Positions 29,151 through 41,639 of a stretch of DNA of 64,000 nt are shown one piece after another. Positions within the stretch are counted from its first letter, which is position 1; each line of letters starts with the position of its first letter. Under the pieces are notes generated by a model that was not told the origin of the DNA, did no database searches, and saw nothing but the letters and a program-made list of their open reading frames with translations. The stretch comes from DATATJ01 sp963789075. Lineage in GTDB: Bacteria > Acidobacteriota > Vicinamibacteria > Vicinamibacterales > CAVVIG01. The stretch is from assembly GCA_963789075.1 (NCBI GenBank), contig CAWBJQ010000002.1:806001-870000 (forward strand), in the 5' to 3' direction. A program made the position numbers and the translations under genes.

Positions 29151-29272
29151 TTTCACCACAGAGGACACGGAGGATCAGAATTCAGTTGTGATCCGCGACA
29201 AAACGGTTTTAACCTCCGGTCCGCCGTGTCCGCCGTGTCCGCCGTGTCCGCCGTGTCCGCCGTGGTCGCAAG
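29151..29272. repeat. CGGAGGACA-type hairpin with expanded right arm
   Basis: The left arm is CACCACAGAGGACACGGAGG (29155-29174). The right arm (29213-29266) contains CCGCCGTGT repeated four times in tandem with period 9, ending CCGCCGTGGT. This is direct evidence that single arms can expand by unit duplication. Confidence 0.85.
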
Positions 29273-29977
29273 TTGATTGGGTCGCTCATCGTCTTCGCGA
29301 CGATTCTCTCCTACGCCATCGGCTGGCTGATCGGCATTCCTGCGCTCGTGCCGTTTCTCAACACCCTCGCGAGCTTTCCCTTCATGGTGGCCGCGCTCGA
29401 GCGCGGGCAGATGCGCGTCGCCATTGTGCGCATGCTGCTGTGGGCGCTCACGCTCGGGGTCTGCGCGACGCTGCTCTCGTATCTGTACCCCGCCTACACG
29501 GAAACGCTGTTTCTGCAAGGTCAGTCCTACCGCGCTGCGATGTTCGCGTGGGTGCTCACAGGACAGGGCGCGGAGAGCACGCCGTCGGTGTTCATTCCGC
29601 AGCACGCGCTGCATGCCTCAGTCTTCGCGGTGCTCGCCGCGGCGACCGGCGGCGTGCTGGCGATGCCGATGGGTGCGGTGCTGATGAACGAGATGGGACA
29701 CTACGTCGGCGCGCTCGCGGCTGCCAGTGCCCGGCCTGCGCTGACGATGGTGCTCGGATGGCACCCGTGGGCGGTGATCCGCATCGCCAGCTTTGTCGCG
29801 ATCGGCGTCGTCCTGTCGGCGCCGCTACTCGGTCGGATCGCGCGCTTCACGGTCGACTGGCGCGCCGCCCGCACGCCGCTGATGTGGGCGTGTGGTGGGC
29901 TGATCGCCGACGTCGCGATGAAGGCGCTGCTCGCGCCTGCGTGGCAGCGGCTGTTGCTGCACATGGTTGGCTGGTGA
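29273..29977 (+). CDS. Polytopic membrane protein of unknown function
   Basis: The protein has 234 residues and about six hydrophobic helices (LIVFATILSYAIGWLIG; MLLWALTLGVCATLLSYLY; FAVLAAATGGVLAMPMGAVL; IRIASFVAIGVVLSAPLLG). A soluble loop holds FLQGQSYRAAMFAW. No family is recognised. The start is TTG 29273, directly after the repeat; no better start exists before the first helix. Confidence 0.6.
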   Translation: MIGSLIVFATILSYAIGWLIGIPALVPFLNTLASFPFMVAALERGQMRVAIVRMLLWALTLGVCATLLSYLYPAYTETLFLQGQSYRAAMFAWVLTGQGAESTPSVFIPQHALHASVFAVLAAATGGVLAMPMGAVLMNEMGHYVGALAAASARPALTMVLGWHPWAVIRIASFVAIGVVLSAPLLGRIARFTVDWRAARTPLMWACGGLIADVAMKALLAPAWQRLLLHMVGW

Positions 29978-30006
29978 CCAAGCGCCGGGCGGCAATCTCG
30001 CCCGCC

Positions 30007-31101
30007 TCAGGCGACTTCTCGCGCCGTGATCTCGTAACGGAACGCATCGGGGTCGAGCGGATCGAGGCGGCCGTTGGCGGTCTCGCCTTGCGGATACATG
30101 AAAAACCCGACCTCGCCGTGCGCCGCGCCTGGTAGCGCGACATCGTGGCCGAAGTTGTAGGCGATCCAGTTCATCTCCCACGATCCGAACAAGCGCGCGC
30201 GGGCGCGCTCGACCGGCTCCGAGTCTAACGCGAGGTTGCCCGGCGGCTCCTCGAGCACCACTTTGCGCACGTCCGCAGGATCGACGGGCGTCCACCCGTA
30301 CTCGGCGAGATACACCTCGGCACGGCAATGCTGCGACTTGGTGACGTTCGCGGTGGCGGCGCCCAAGCTCTTGAAGCCGCGCGCTGAGGGCGCCACCCGG
30401 ACACCGTACACGTCGCGCGCCGGCAGGCCGGCCGCACGCGCGAGGCCGACGTACAGCGCGTTCAAGTCCGCGCATTTGCCGCTGAGGTTTTTCGACTCCA
30501 GCATGAACCGGATGTCGCCGACGCCACAGCCGCGCGTCTTCGGATCGCGAAACGTGTTGTCCACGATCCACTCGTAGATCGCGCGGGCCTTGTCCACGTC
30601 AGTGTGCGCACCGCGCGTGATGGCGTCCGCGGTCGTCTTGACGATGCCGTCGACCGGCACCAGCTTCGTCGGCTTCAGATAGGCCGCGAGCGAGGCGCGA
30701 TTCGGCGCGGCTCCTCCGCGCGGTGGCGCCGTGACATCCGTCGCGTAATCCCGGGTCGAGACGCGACTGGTCGACGTCAGCACAGGCTTGACGCCGTCCG
30801 GCCACTCCGCAGCCACCATCCCCGTCGCCATCGACGCGTCATCGTGAATGGAGGCATGGCCGCCGTTATCGGCGGCGAAGTCATTTCCGAGCGTTTTCTG
30901 GTACGGCGTCTCGATGATCAGCGGCGTCGGCAGCCAGACGCGTGTCGGGCCCTTCGGCTGCAGCACTTCGACGCGCGTTGTGACTTCGAAGGTGCGCCAA
31001 CTGGCGGCGGGTGAGGGTTGGGCCAGCAGCCGCGATCGGAGCGGCAGCGCCAGACTGGCAGATGCCGCCGCAGCGGAGCGAATAAATGAGCGACGATTCA
31101 T
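30007..31101 (-). CDS. Secreted transglutaminase-like protein
   Basis: About 364 residues. A twin-arginine-type signal (MNRRSFIRSAAAASASLALPL) suggests Tat export. The transglutaminase-like core has the cysteine in NLSGKCADLNALYVGLARAAG, the histidine in SQHCRAEVYLAEYGWTPVD and the aspartate in VDPAD. Such proteins act as proteases or amidases in the envelope; the substrate is unknown. A Met two codons upstream (31107) is an alternative start. It is separate from the efflux operon, with a palindrome in the gap. Confidence 0.75.
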   Translation of the reverse strand: MNRRSFIRSAAAASASLALPLRSRLLAQPSPAASWRTFEVTTRVEVLQPKGPTRVWLPTPLIIETPYQKTLGNDFAADNGGHASIHDDASMATGMVAAEWPDGVKPVLTSTSRVSTRDYATDVTAPPRGGAAPNRASLAAYLKPTKLVPVDGIVKTTADAITRGAHTDVDKARAIYEWIVDNTFRDPKTRGCGVGDIRFMLESKNLSGKCADLNALYVGLARAAGLPARDVYGVRVAPSARGFKSLGAATANVTKSQHCRAEVYLAEYGWTPVDPADVRKVVLEEPPGNLALDSEPVERARARLFGSWEMNWIAYNFGHDVALPGAAHGEVGFFMYPQGETANGRLDPLDPDAFRYEITAREVA

Positions 31102-31185
31102 GAACAAATCTCCTGTTGACGCGCCGATCCGTCGAGGAACGGGAAGCTAGCGAGTGTGCGCGTGCGTGTAGCGGCGCCGCGGCTG

Positions 31186-31246
31186 TAGCGCGAAGGCTTC
31201 AGCCGAGCGTCTCGGCGCGAAAGGGAGCTCGGCTGAAGCCGCGCTA
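31186..31246. repeat. Palindrome, second family (AAGGCTTCAGCCGAGC)
   Basis: The left arm 31186-31208 and right arm 31227-31246 are exact inverted copies except for a 3-base AAG insertion on the left (core GGCTTCAGCCGAGC against GCTCGGCTGAAGCC). The loop is 18 bases. It lies in the 317-base gap 31108-31424, after the TolC-like gene on the minus strand, where it could act as a terminator. Nothing else was identified in that gap. Confidence 0.8.
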
Positions 31247-31424
31247 AACGGATCTGGAAGAAGCGGCGCCGCCCACGGGCGCCGTGCTGCAGGGGGCTCA
31301 CCCGTGCGCCCACGTCTTGGGCGTCGGTACGGGTGGAGACGTCGACCAGGCTGGTTGATGGTTCACGCGGATACCGGAGCGCACTGTACTCCAGGGTCGC
31401 GCGGCGTTCAATATGGCAGACGCA

Positions 31425-32963
31425 TTACCGGTCCGTGGACGGCCCCGCCGCCTGGAGGGCTTCGAAGTCGACGAGCGCGAGATCGTACGCGAGGACCGCA
31501 CCGAGCTCATTCGTTGTGGCCTGCGCGAGATCGCGCTGAGCCTGAATGACGAGGAAGCTCGTGGACATGCCGACCTCAAAGCGTTTGCGCTCGGCGTCGA
31601 GCCGCTGTTCGGCGAGCTCTCGCGCCGCCCTCGCGGTCTCGATGCGCTTCGCGTTCATCTCGACCTTCCAGCCGGCGTCGCGCACCTGTTGAATCACCCG
31701 TCCTTCGTCGCCCTTCAGCCGTTCGCCTGCCTGCGTGTGCTCCAGCGCCGCGCGGGCGGCATTGGCCTGTTCAGTGGTTTCGCCGAGCGGATAGGTGACG
31801 TTCACGCCAACGCTCCACGACGGGTAATCGCGACCGAACAGCTGATTCACGACCGAGCTGAAATCGGTGGCGGCGCCCGGACCGACGATCGTGCCGGGGA
31901 AGCCGCCAGTGCGCAGGACCTGCGTGCCGCCGAGGCCGCTGGCCTGATAGCTCGCGTTCAGCCGCACGTCAGGCAGCTTCTGGTTGTTGGCGAACCTCAC
32001 CCCGGTCTGCGCGTTCTCGATGTCCTTGCGCGCACGCGCGAGGTCCGCCCGCTCGCTGAGCGCATTGGTCACGGCCGCCTCGAGGTCGAGCGGCGCCATG
32101 CCCACCGGCGGCGAGTCGACCAGCTCGAGCGCGACGCGCCAGACGTCGCGGTGCGTGGGATCGAAGATGAGCAGGCGCAGCCGATCCTCGGTCTGCTTCA
32201 CAGCCGTCTCGGCGATGATCAACTGTTCCTGATCGGATGCCACCTCCGCCTGCGCGGACACGAGATCGAGCGGCGGCGACTGGCCGACGTCCACCTTGGC
32301 CTTGTTCACGCGCACGAGCTCTTCGGCCAGCATGAGCGCCGAGCGGCGTGCCTCGACGGTGGCGTGGGCGGACACCAGATTCCAGTACGCCGCTTTGACG
32401 TCGGCTGTCGTGTGGACCAGCGTCTCGCGCAGGCGCGTGTCGGCGATGTCTCGGTTGACGCGGCTCGTCGCGAGCTGCTGGCGCGACGCGTCGATGAACA
32501 GATCGCGAACCAGCGGCTGCGACACGCTGAAGGAGAGCCCGGACTGGAGCAGCGGGTTGTAGCTGTTGAGGAAGCTGTTGCTATCGGTGTGGGTGGCGTT
32601 CCACTGCACCGCGTACGACGTGCCGAGCCACGGCATGCGCTGCGTCACGCCTGCGCTCGACGTCGCGACGTCGGTTCGGGTCGCCGTCGGTATCAGAAAG
32701 CTCGAGGGCGGCTGCAGCTGATTGTTCTGCTGCACGCTCGACGTCAGCGACGGCTTGAATGCGCCCGCCGCGGCGGCCACCCGCGTGTCGCCGATCTGCG
32801 GATCGAGCCGGGCGGCCGTGAGGTCGACATTCTGATCGAGCGCCATCCTGACGGCTTCGTCGACGGTGAGCCGCAGCGTAGCCGGCGTAGACGCTGGCGT
32901 CTGCGCGGCCGCAGGTGCTGCGACAGCAGCGGCCATGATTACAGCAGTGAAGTACTTACGCAT
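31425..32963 (-). CDS. TolC-family outer membrane efflux protein
   Basis: About 512 residues with a signal peptide (MRKYFTAVIMAAAVAAPAAA). Two related OEP repeats contain LTVDEAVRMALDQNVDLTAARL at the N-terminus and long coiled-coil helices (SALMLAEELVRVNKAKVDVGQ; ARAARELAEQRLDAERKRF). These form the periplasmic tunnel. It is the last gene of the TetR-adaptor-RND-TolC operon on the minus strand, 2 bases after the pump gene, and would give the outer-membrane exit duct. Confidence 0.85.
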   Translation of the reverse strand: MRKYFTAVIMAAAVAAPAAAQTPASTPATLRLTVDEAVRMALDQNVDLTAARLDPQIGDTRVAAAAGAFKPSLTSSVQQNNQLQPPSSFLIPTATRTDVATSSAGVTQRMPWLGTSYAVQWNATHTDSNSFLNSYNPLLQSGLSFSVSQPLVRDLFIDASRQQLATSRVNRDIADTRLRETLVHTTADVKAAYWNLVSAHATVEARRSALMLAEELVRVNKAKVDVGQSPPLDLVSAQAEVASDQEQLIIAETAVKQTEDRLRLLIFDPTHRDVWRVALELVDSPPVGMAPLDLEAAVTNALSERADLARARKDIENAQTGVRFANNQKLPDVRLNASYQASGLGGTQVLRTGGFPGTIVGPGAATDFSSVVNQLFGRDYPSWSVGVNVTYPLGETTEQANAARAALEHTQAGERLKGDEGRVIQQVRDAGWKVEMNAKRIETARAARELAEQRLDAERKRFEVGMSTSFLVIQAQRDLAQATTNELGAVLAYDLALVDFEALQAAGPSTDR

Positions 32964-32965
32964 GA

Positions 32966-36079
<3,114 letters not shown>

Positions 36080-36093
36080 GAGAACACCTGTCC

Positions 36094-36115
36094 GCCGGGT
36101 CCACAAGGACCCGGC
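36094..36115. repeat. Short palindrome, GCCGGGTCC family
   Basis: GCCGGGTCC (36094-36102) and GGACCCGGC (36107-36115) over an ACAA loop, followed by CTACG. A near-identical hairpin with CTACA lies at 47213-47234. In the efflux operon it falls between the adaptor stop and the pump start, so it may tune relative expression. Confidence 0.7.
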
Positions 36116-37322
36116 CTACGAGGAAACCTTCGTTCCGTCGGCGAGCTGCGCGACGTGTTTCGTCGCAATCCGTTCGCCGGCCTTCAGCCCGTTCACCACT
36201 TCGACCATGTCGTCGTCGATCGTCTGGCCGATCGTGACGATGCGCTCTTCGACGCGGTCGCCGGTGACCACGTAGACGCGGCTGGTGCCGGCGGTCGTCT
36301 GCACCGCCGCGATCGGGACGAGAATGGCACGCGTCCGGGCCGCCTGCTCGATCCGTGCGGTCGCGAAGAGGCCCGGCTTCAGCTCCGCGGACGGATTGGC
36401 GACGACCGCTTCGACCGTCAGCGCGCGCTGGTTCGCTTCGAGCGCGGGCGAGATGTAGCGGACGCGGCCTTCGAACGACCGGCCGGGATAGGCGTCCACA
36501 GCGAACGCCACCGTCTGGCCCACACCGATCGTCGACACGAACTGCTCGGGAATCGTCAGCTGCACGCGCATCGGATCCACACGGACCACGACAGCGACTT
36601 TCGTCCCCTTGTTCACGTAGTTGCCGACCGAGACCACGCGCTGCGCCACGATGCCGTCGAACGGCGCGCGGACGACGGTGTCGGTGTGCGCCTTACGCGC
36701 GAGCGTGACGCGCGCGCGCGCCGCCAGCAGCGACTGATACTGTTGCGCCGCACCGTTCTTCGCCGACTCGGTACTGCTGGCGGGCGGCTTCCATCTGCGT
36801 GCGGCGCTGGTCGAATTCCGATTGCGACACGACGCGTTGGGCGAGCAGCGACTGGATGCGGTCGAACTCGCTTTGCGCCAGCTCGTACGAAGCCTTGGCG
36901 CTCTGTACTTCCGGGACGGCGTTCGCGTCGAACCGAGCGGCGGCGGCAATGCCCAGGCGCGCCTCGATCTGACCGGCGTTCGCTTCCGCTTCCTTCGCCT
37001 GCGCGTCCGTCTCGGTGTCCGACAGGCGGATCAGCTCAGCTCCGGCGGCCACGCGCGTGCCCCGCTCGACGGGCGTCGCGACGACGCGTCCGGCGATCTC
37101 TGCGGCGACTTCCGATTGTTCCTCGGCCATCAGCGTGCCAGTCGCGCGTGTGAAACGGGCGATTGGCCGCTCGATCGCCGCGACGGCCGACACGGCGATC
37201 GCGGCCGGTGCGGTCGGTTGGTCGTTGGTCTTGCCGTTGGCGGAGGTACTGCAGCCGGATGCCGCGACGGCGCCGGCGAACAGGACCGAGGCAAAGAGGT
37301 GAGGGGGCAGTGCGCGATTCAT
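36116..37322 (-). CDS. RND periplasmic adaptor lipoprotein, one +1 lesion
   Basis: Membrane-fusion protein that bridges pump and TolC. About 401 residues. The signal peptide ends in a lipobox (AVAASGCSTS), so it is anchored by an acylated Cys. HlyD-type parts follow: a lipoyl half (EVAAEIAGRVVATPVERGTRV), a helical hairpin (AKASYELAQSEFDRIQSLLAQ), the second lipoyl half (TVVRAPFDGIVAQRVVSVGNYV) and beta-barrel (QALTVEAVV-like). An extra base near 36767 shifts the frame within QQYR/ESAKNG. It starts 22 bases after the tetR stop. Confidence 0.85.
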
Positions 37323-37344
37323 CGGACGCTCCAGTCGAATGAAA

Positions 37345-38006
37345 TCAATTCTCGCAATCGCCGCCGGTGGTCGTGGCCGTCAGCGGCACGCCCGACTGCA
37401 ACCCGGCAAGCATGACGTTCAACACATCTTCGGCAAGCGCATCGGCGTCTTCCGATGGAGCCATACGGTCGGACAGCCGCAGCACGGCGACGCCCAGGAT
37501 GCTCATCGTCAGGAGCCGCACGGCGGCGAGCGGCTGCACGGTCGGCGGCAGCAGCTGTTGATCGATGCACTGCTGGACTTCGCGCGGCGAGATGCGCCTT
37601 CAACTCGCGCACGAACGCAGAATCGCTCGTACTCCCGGCTGATGCGCGGCACCGACCGGTCGACGAACATCAACGCGAAATACTGTGGATGGTCGCGGCT
37701 GAACTGATAGAGGCGGCGGAAAATGGCGCGAAGTCGATCGAGCGGCGGGAGGGCCTGCAGCGCCGGCTCGGGGCTGTGGAACGGATCGCCCAGAAGGCGG
37801 AATCCTTCTTCGGCAAGTGCGAAGAAGATATCGTCCTTGCTCGGGAAATATCCGTAGATCGCCGCCGGGCTGTACTCGATCCGCTCGGCGATCTTCCGGA
37901 TCGACACGTTTCCGAAGCCATGGCTGACGAACAGGTCGCGCGCCGCATCCAGAATGGAGCGGCGAACGGCTTCGCGGTCGCGTGTGTGACGTTCTTTGAT
38001 ACCCAT
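37345..38006 (-). CDS. TetR-family transcriptional regulator, two lesions
   Basis: About 219 residues. The N-terminal helix-turn-helix is typical (ILDAARDLFVSHGFGNVSIRKIAERIEYSPAAIYGYFPSK). The C-terminal ligand domain resumes in other frames (RELKAHLAA, then LAAVRLLTMSILGVAVLRL) after extra bases near 37612 and 37591. It heads the adaptor-pump-TolC operon and has a palindrome 12 bases before its ATG, so it probably represses the operon and itself, responding to a pump substrate. Confidence 0.8.
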
Positions 38007-38017
38007 GATTCGATTGC

Positions 38018-38034
38018 TCTGAACAGTGTTCAGA
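38018..38034. promoter_or_regulatory. Palindromic operator for the TetR-type regulator
   Basis: TCTGAACA-G-TGTTCAGA is a perfect 17-base palindrome. On the minus strand it sits exactly between TTGATA (-35, 38041-38036) and AGCAAT (-10, 38018-38013) with 17-base spacing, an ideal position for repression. A weaker related site (TAACACCGTTCAG) lies at 38057-38069. Confidence 0.65.
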
Positions 38035-38121
38035 GTATCAACGTCGTTAGACGAGGTAACACCGTTCAGGGTTCAATGCGGTGTAAGTCGTTGTAGCCGT
38101 TATGTTTGTGACGAAGACGAA

Positions 38122-40518
38122 TTAGTGCTGAGGTCGTGTGGCGACGAGGAACGCCGCCAAGCCAATGAGGTAAGTGCCCGATGCCGAGAGCAGCGTGACG
38201 CGGAAGCCCCAGTTCATCGCAATGAAGATGGCGAGCGTGGCCCCGAGGACCGATAACGCGCCGTTGATCCCCCATGCCCAAGTGACCATCTGCGGCGCAC
38301 GGGCGCTGAGCAGCCGGAGGCCAGCCGGCATCGGCACGCCGAGCAGCACGCCAATCGGCACGAGCGCGGCCACGGCAATCGCGATCCGCAGCGCGCGTGA
38401 AAACGGGATCGCCCACGACACCAGAGGCGTTGCCACGACAATCACGACGACCGCCGTCAGCGCCACAATCGCGATCGAGATCGCCGTCGATCGACGAAGC
38501 GTGCGCTCGCCGAGGCGGCGGCTCCATGCCGCGCCGATCCCTGTGCCGAGCAGCAACGAAAACAACGTGACCGTCAGCGAATAGACGGGGTGGCCGAGCA
38601 ACAGGACGAAGCGCTGCAGCACCGACACCTCGATCAGCATGAAGCCGGCGCCGAGCGCGCCGAAGTACATCAGCCAGCCGAACCAGCCGGCGGGGCGGGC
38701 ACCGCGAGAGAACGCCAGCGGTCCGACTATGAACAGTACGACCAGTGCGACCGAAATGGCGAGGAGCGTGAGCAGCGCGCTCAAACCGTTGCCGAAGAGC
38801 ATCGTACGGCCGAACGCGACGTGAAACTGGTCTTTCAGCTTCGTCGTGTGAAAGTAGAACGGCCGGTCATCGGTCGTGGGGCGGATGTCCTGCGGGTACT
38901 CGTCGTAAAAGCGGGCGCGGTCGGTCGTCTCGATCAGACGCGAGTAGTCCGACGGCAGCGTCCCCTCGACCGCGTCCATCGCCGGACTGACGGACGGCGC
39001 GGCCGTCTCGAACGGCGCGTAGAGCACGTGAAAGCCGAGCCGGGCCGACACTTCGCGCAGCATCGTCACCTCGCCGCGGGTGAACGGCGTTTTCTTCATC
39101 AGAAACGTGGCGACCCGATCGTGCTGCACGATGGCCAGGCGCGGCGCGGCGTCCCATCCGCGGCTTTCGCACGCCGCCTGGGCGAGCGACACGAGCCGCA
39201 GCCCGTCGAACACCCACCGCGTCATCGTCAACATGCCGGTGTCGGTGAGGTGATCGAGATAGTCGTTGAAGGCCTCGACGGTGTAGAGCGTATTTTCAGT
39301 GAGCGTGTAGGCGCCGGCCGCGGTCGCGGCCCAGGTGTCGACCAGCGACGCCTGAATGACGTCGTATCGATCCGGCGTCCGCCGTACGAAGCTGCGCCCG
39401 TCGTCGACGACGATCCGAATGCGCGGGTTGGTGTAGATGCCGCCGGAGAAGTCGAGGAACCGATCGCGCATCACGTCGTTGGCGATGATCGGATTGATCT
39501 CCACGCCATCCACGTGGCGAGCGCCGAACACGAGCGCGGATACGAGGTCGCGTCCGCCGCCCGGGCCAATCACGAGAGCAGTGAAGCCGGGCTTCGAATC
39601 CCGCGGCTCTTTCAGATGATAGGCGAGCGCCGTCAGCTCGTACCGCAGGTACTGCGCGTTCGAGAGATCGGGCGACACGTGGATGATCGGCGTCGACGCG
39701 GCCGAGTCGATGTCCATGAACCGCGTGTCGGGCAGCGAGCCTTTGTAGGCAGCGCTCAACGACCATTCCCCGTGCGTGCGCTCGTACACGCCGATGCGCG
39801 AAAACGAGTTCCATTTGCTGAACAGGACGCGGTCGCCCTGGTGGCCCTTCGTATCGGTGACGTCGAAGCCCGCCGCGCCGGTCGCCTGGCCGAGGATCGG
39901 CAACACCATCAGCGCTGCGCCGAGCGCGGCGGTACGCGCGCGCCGGGCCGGCGGCGCGAACAGCACCGCGGCGGCGAGGGCCAGGGCCGCGGCCGTCAGC
40001 ACGACGCCCGGCGCGCCGAGCTGATTGAGCAGCGGAATCAGCACGAGGCAGCCGGCGGCCGCTCCGATGAGATCGGCCGCATAGACCGCGTTGATGCGCG
40101 AGGCGAGCCGCGAGATCGCGATCGTCACGACGAGGCCGCCTGAGAAGAAGGGCAGCGTCGCCAATGCGTAGATCGTCAGCATCAGCCCGAGATTGCGCGG
40201 CGAATAGTTCAAGCCGACTCGCAGCCGCACCAGCGCGAAGAGCGCGACGATGGTGCAGATGGCGTAGAGGATCGAGTGCCGCGCGAGCAGCCAATCGGTG
40301 TCGAGGCGGTCGAGGCGGCGCCGCGCGACATACGCGACCACGCCGCTCGCGCTCAGGCCAAAGAGGGCGATCGAAATCGCCAGGAACGCGAAGTGGTAGT
40401 ACATCACGACAGAGAAGATGCGCGTGAGGCACAACTCGGTCATCAGGAGCGTCGCGGAAATCAAGGCGACGCCCGCCAACTGACGCTTCGTCGGCTGAGC
40501 GGATCCGATCGTGGACAT
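38122..40518 (-). CDS. Multi-pass membrane protein with spermidine-synthase-like domain
   Basis: About 798 residues. An N-terminal block of about seven helices (LLMTELCLTRIFSVVMYYHF...) is followed by a soluble methyltransferase-fold domain with ALVIGPGGGRDLVSALVFGA and VDGVEINPIIANDV (nucleotide-binding GxGGG and acidic loop as in spermidine synthases). After DDRPFYFH a second block of about six helices follows. Polyamine synthase activity is doubtful; this fused type is of unknown function. The ATG at 40518 is preferred over one six codons upstream. It diverges from the DUF2085 gene, with 24 bases between starts. Confidence 0.75.
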   Translation of the reverse strand: MSTIGSAQPTKRQLAGVALISATLLMTELCLTRIFSVVMYYHFAFLAISIALFGLSASGVVAYVARRRLDRLDTDWLLARHSILYAICTIVALFALVRLRVGLNYSPRNLGLMLTIYALATLPFFSGGLVVTIAISRLASRINAVYAADLIGAAAGCLVLIPLLNQLGAPGVVLTAAALALAAAVLFAPPARRARTAALGAALMVLPILGQATGAAGFDVTDTKGHQGDRVLFSKWNSFSRIGVYERTHGEWSLSAAYKGSLPDTRFMDIDSAASTPIIHVSPDLSNAQYLRYELTALAYHLKEPRDSKPGFTALVIGPGGGRDLVSALVFGARHVDGVEINPIIANDVMRDRFLDFSGGIYTNPRIRIVVDDGRSFVRRTPDRYDVIQASLVDTWAATAAGAYTLTENTLYTVEAFNDYLDHLTDTGMLTMTRWVFDGLRLVSLAQAACESRGWDAAPRLAIVQHDRVATFLMKKTPFTRGEVTMLREVSARLGFHVLYAPFETAAPSVSPAMDAVEGTLPSDYSRLIETTDRARFYDEYPQDIRPTTDDRPFYFHTTKLKDQFHVAFGRTMLFGNGLSALLTLLAISVALVVLFIVGPLAFSRGARPAGWFGWLMYFGALGAGFMLIEVSVLQRFVLLLGHPVYSLTVTLFSLLLGTGIGAAWSRRLGERTLRRSTAISIAIVALTAVVVIVVATPLVSWAIPFSRALRIAIAVAALVPIGVLLGVPMPAGLRLLSARAPQMVTWAWGINGALSVLGATLAIFIAMNWGFRVTLLSASGTYLIGLAAFLVATRPQH

Positions 40519-40542
40519 CCCGCGAGAGTGTACCATTCGAGG

Positions 40543-41058
40543 GTGGAGACGTTCTTTGGAGCGGGCCAGCGGACCGCCGGGACCTGGCCGCCCGTCTGGC
40601 CGCGTGCCTTCCTGATCGCGTCAGTAGCGTGGGTGGTCGTCCTGCCGCTGGCGCCGCTGGCAGCAAGCCAGCCGCACCAGAGCGCCGCAGCGTTCTCGTT
40701 TGCGTACGGCGCGTACGCGATCGGCAGCATCATCTGCCACCAGATCGCTGCGCGCTCCTTTCATCTCGGGTCCGCGCCGCTGCCCGTTTGCGCGCGGTGC
40801 ACCGGGATTTACGTCGGCGCGGCGGTCACAGTGCTTGCCGGGGTCTGCTTCCGGCCGCGTCCGCCGCTTCGGCCGGCCGGCGGCGAAGCCCCGCGCACGG
40901 CGCTGTTTCGGCGCGTGCTGCTGCTTGCCGTGCTCCCGACCGCGGCGACACTCGTTTATGAATGGACGACCGGCGTAACGCCGCCCAACGTGGTCCGCGC
41001 CCTGGCGGGCGCGCCGATCGGCGCGGCGGTCGCGTGGATCATTGGTGAGGTAAACTAA
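40543..41058 (+). CDS. DUF2085-family membrane protein
   Basis: The protein has 171 residues and about four helices. The family core is visible: IGSIICHQIAARSFHLG and LPVCARCTGIYVGA, with conserved His and Cys that could bind metal. Function is unknown. The GTG start at 40543 lies 7 bases after a TACCAT -10-like box (40531-40536), suggesting a leaderless message. It heads a plus-strand run continuing through ribH and nusB. Confidence 0.7.
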   Translation: METFFGAGQRTAGTWPPVWPRAFLIASVAWVVVLPLAPLAASQPHQSAAAFSFAYGAYAIGSIICHQIAARSFHLGSAPLPVCARCTGIYVGAAVTVLAGVCFRPRPPLRPAGGEAPRTALFRRVLLLAVLPTAATLVYEWTTGVTPPNVVRALAGAPIGAAVAWIIGEVN

Positions 41059-41064
41059 ATATCC

Positions 41065-41452
41065 GTGCGGACTACTACGGCCGAACACACACAATCCGGC
41101 GGGCTCGTGCTGCTCTGTCTGTTGGCGTGGGCGATTCCGGGCGGGGCATCTCTGGTTGGGTCGTCGCAAAGGCCTGGTATTCCTCGTCGCCCTGCCGCTG
41201 ATGTTCGCGATCGGGCTCGCGATTCAAGGCCGCCTGTTTCCCTTCGATCCGTCGGAGCCGCTGGTCGGCCTCGCGGCGATCGCGGATCTCGGCATCGGCC
41301 TGGTCTATCTGGCTGCCGGCGCGCTCGGTTACGGCGGCGGCGAAGTGCGCGCCGTCACCTACGAGTACGGCAACGCGTTTCTGATCGTCGCGGGCCTGCT
41401 GAACCTGCTCGTGATCATCGACGCGTACGACATCGCGCTTGGCCGGAAATGA
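41065..41452 (+). CDS. Small membrane protein, DUF6677-like, one +1 lesion
   Basis: About 128 residues after removing one G from a GGGG run near 41147. The repaired sequence reads GLVLLCLLAWAIPGG then HLWLGRRKGLVFLVALPLM, giving three to four helices. The GHxxLGRRxKG turn is reminiscent of DUF6677 proteins common in Acidobacteriota. Function is unknown. It begins 6 bases after the DUF2085 stop and overlaps nothing; the next small gene starts 7 bases after its stop. Confidence 0.65.
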
Positions 41453-41459
41453 TCGCCTG

Positions 41460-41633
41460 ATGCAGAGCCACTTCCTGCTCCTCACGTTGTTCGCCTTTTT
41501 TGTGTCGCTCGTCTTTGCCGTCCTCACCAAAGAGGATGTGCGCGAGCAGCTGCGGTTCGGCGGGCTGATGTTCGCCGGCTTCCTGGTGTCGGCCGTCGTG
41601 TTCGGCTGGCTGATGTTTCCCTTCCCTCTGTAG
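41460..41633 (+). CDS. Small two-helix membrane protein
   Basis: The protein has 57 residues: helix 1 SHFLLLTLFAFFVSLVFAVL, a charged turn TKEDVREQLRFGG, and helix 2 LMFAGFLVSAVVFGWLMF. The spacing to its neighbours (7 bases on each side) supports a real gene in this run. Function is unknown; it may assist the preceding membrane protein. Confidence 0.65.
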   Translation: MQSHFLLLTLFAFFVSLVFAVLTKEDVREQLRFGGLMFAGFLVSAVVFGWLMFPFPL

Positions 41634-41639
41634 GTACGC

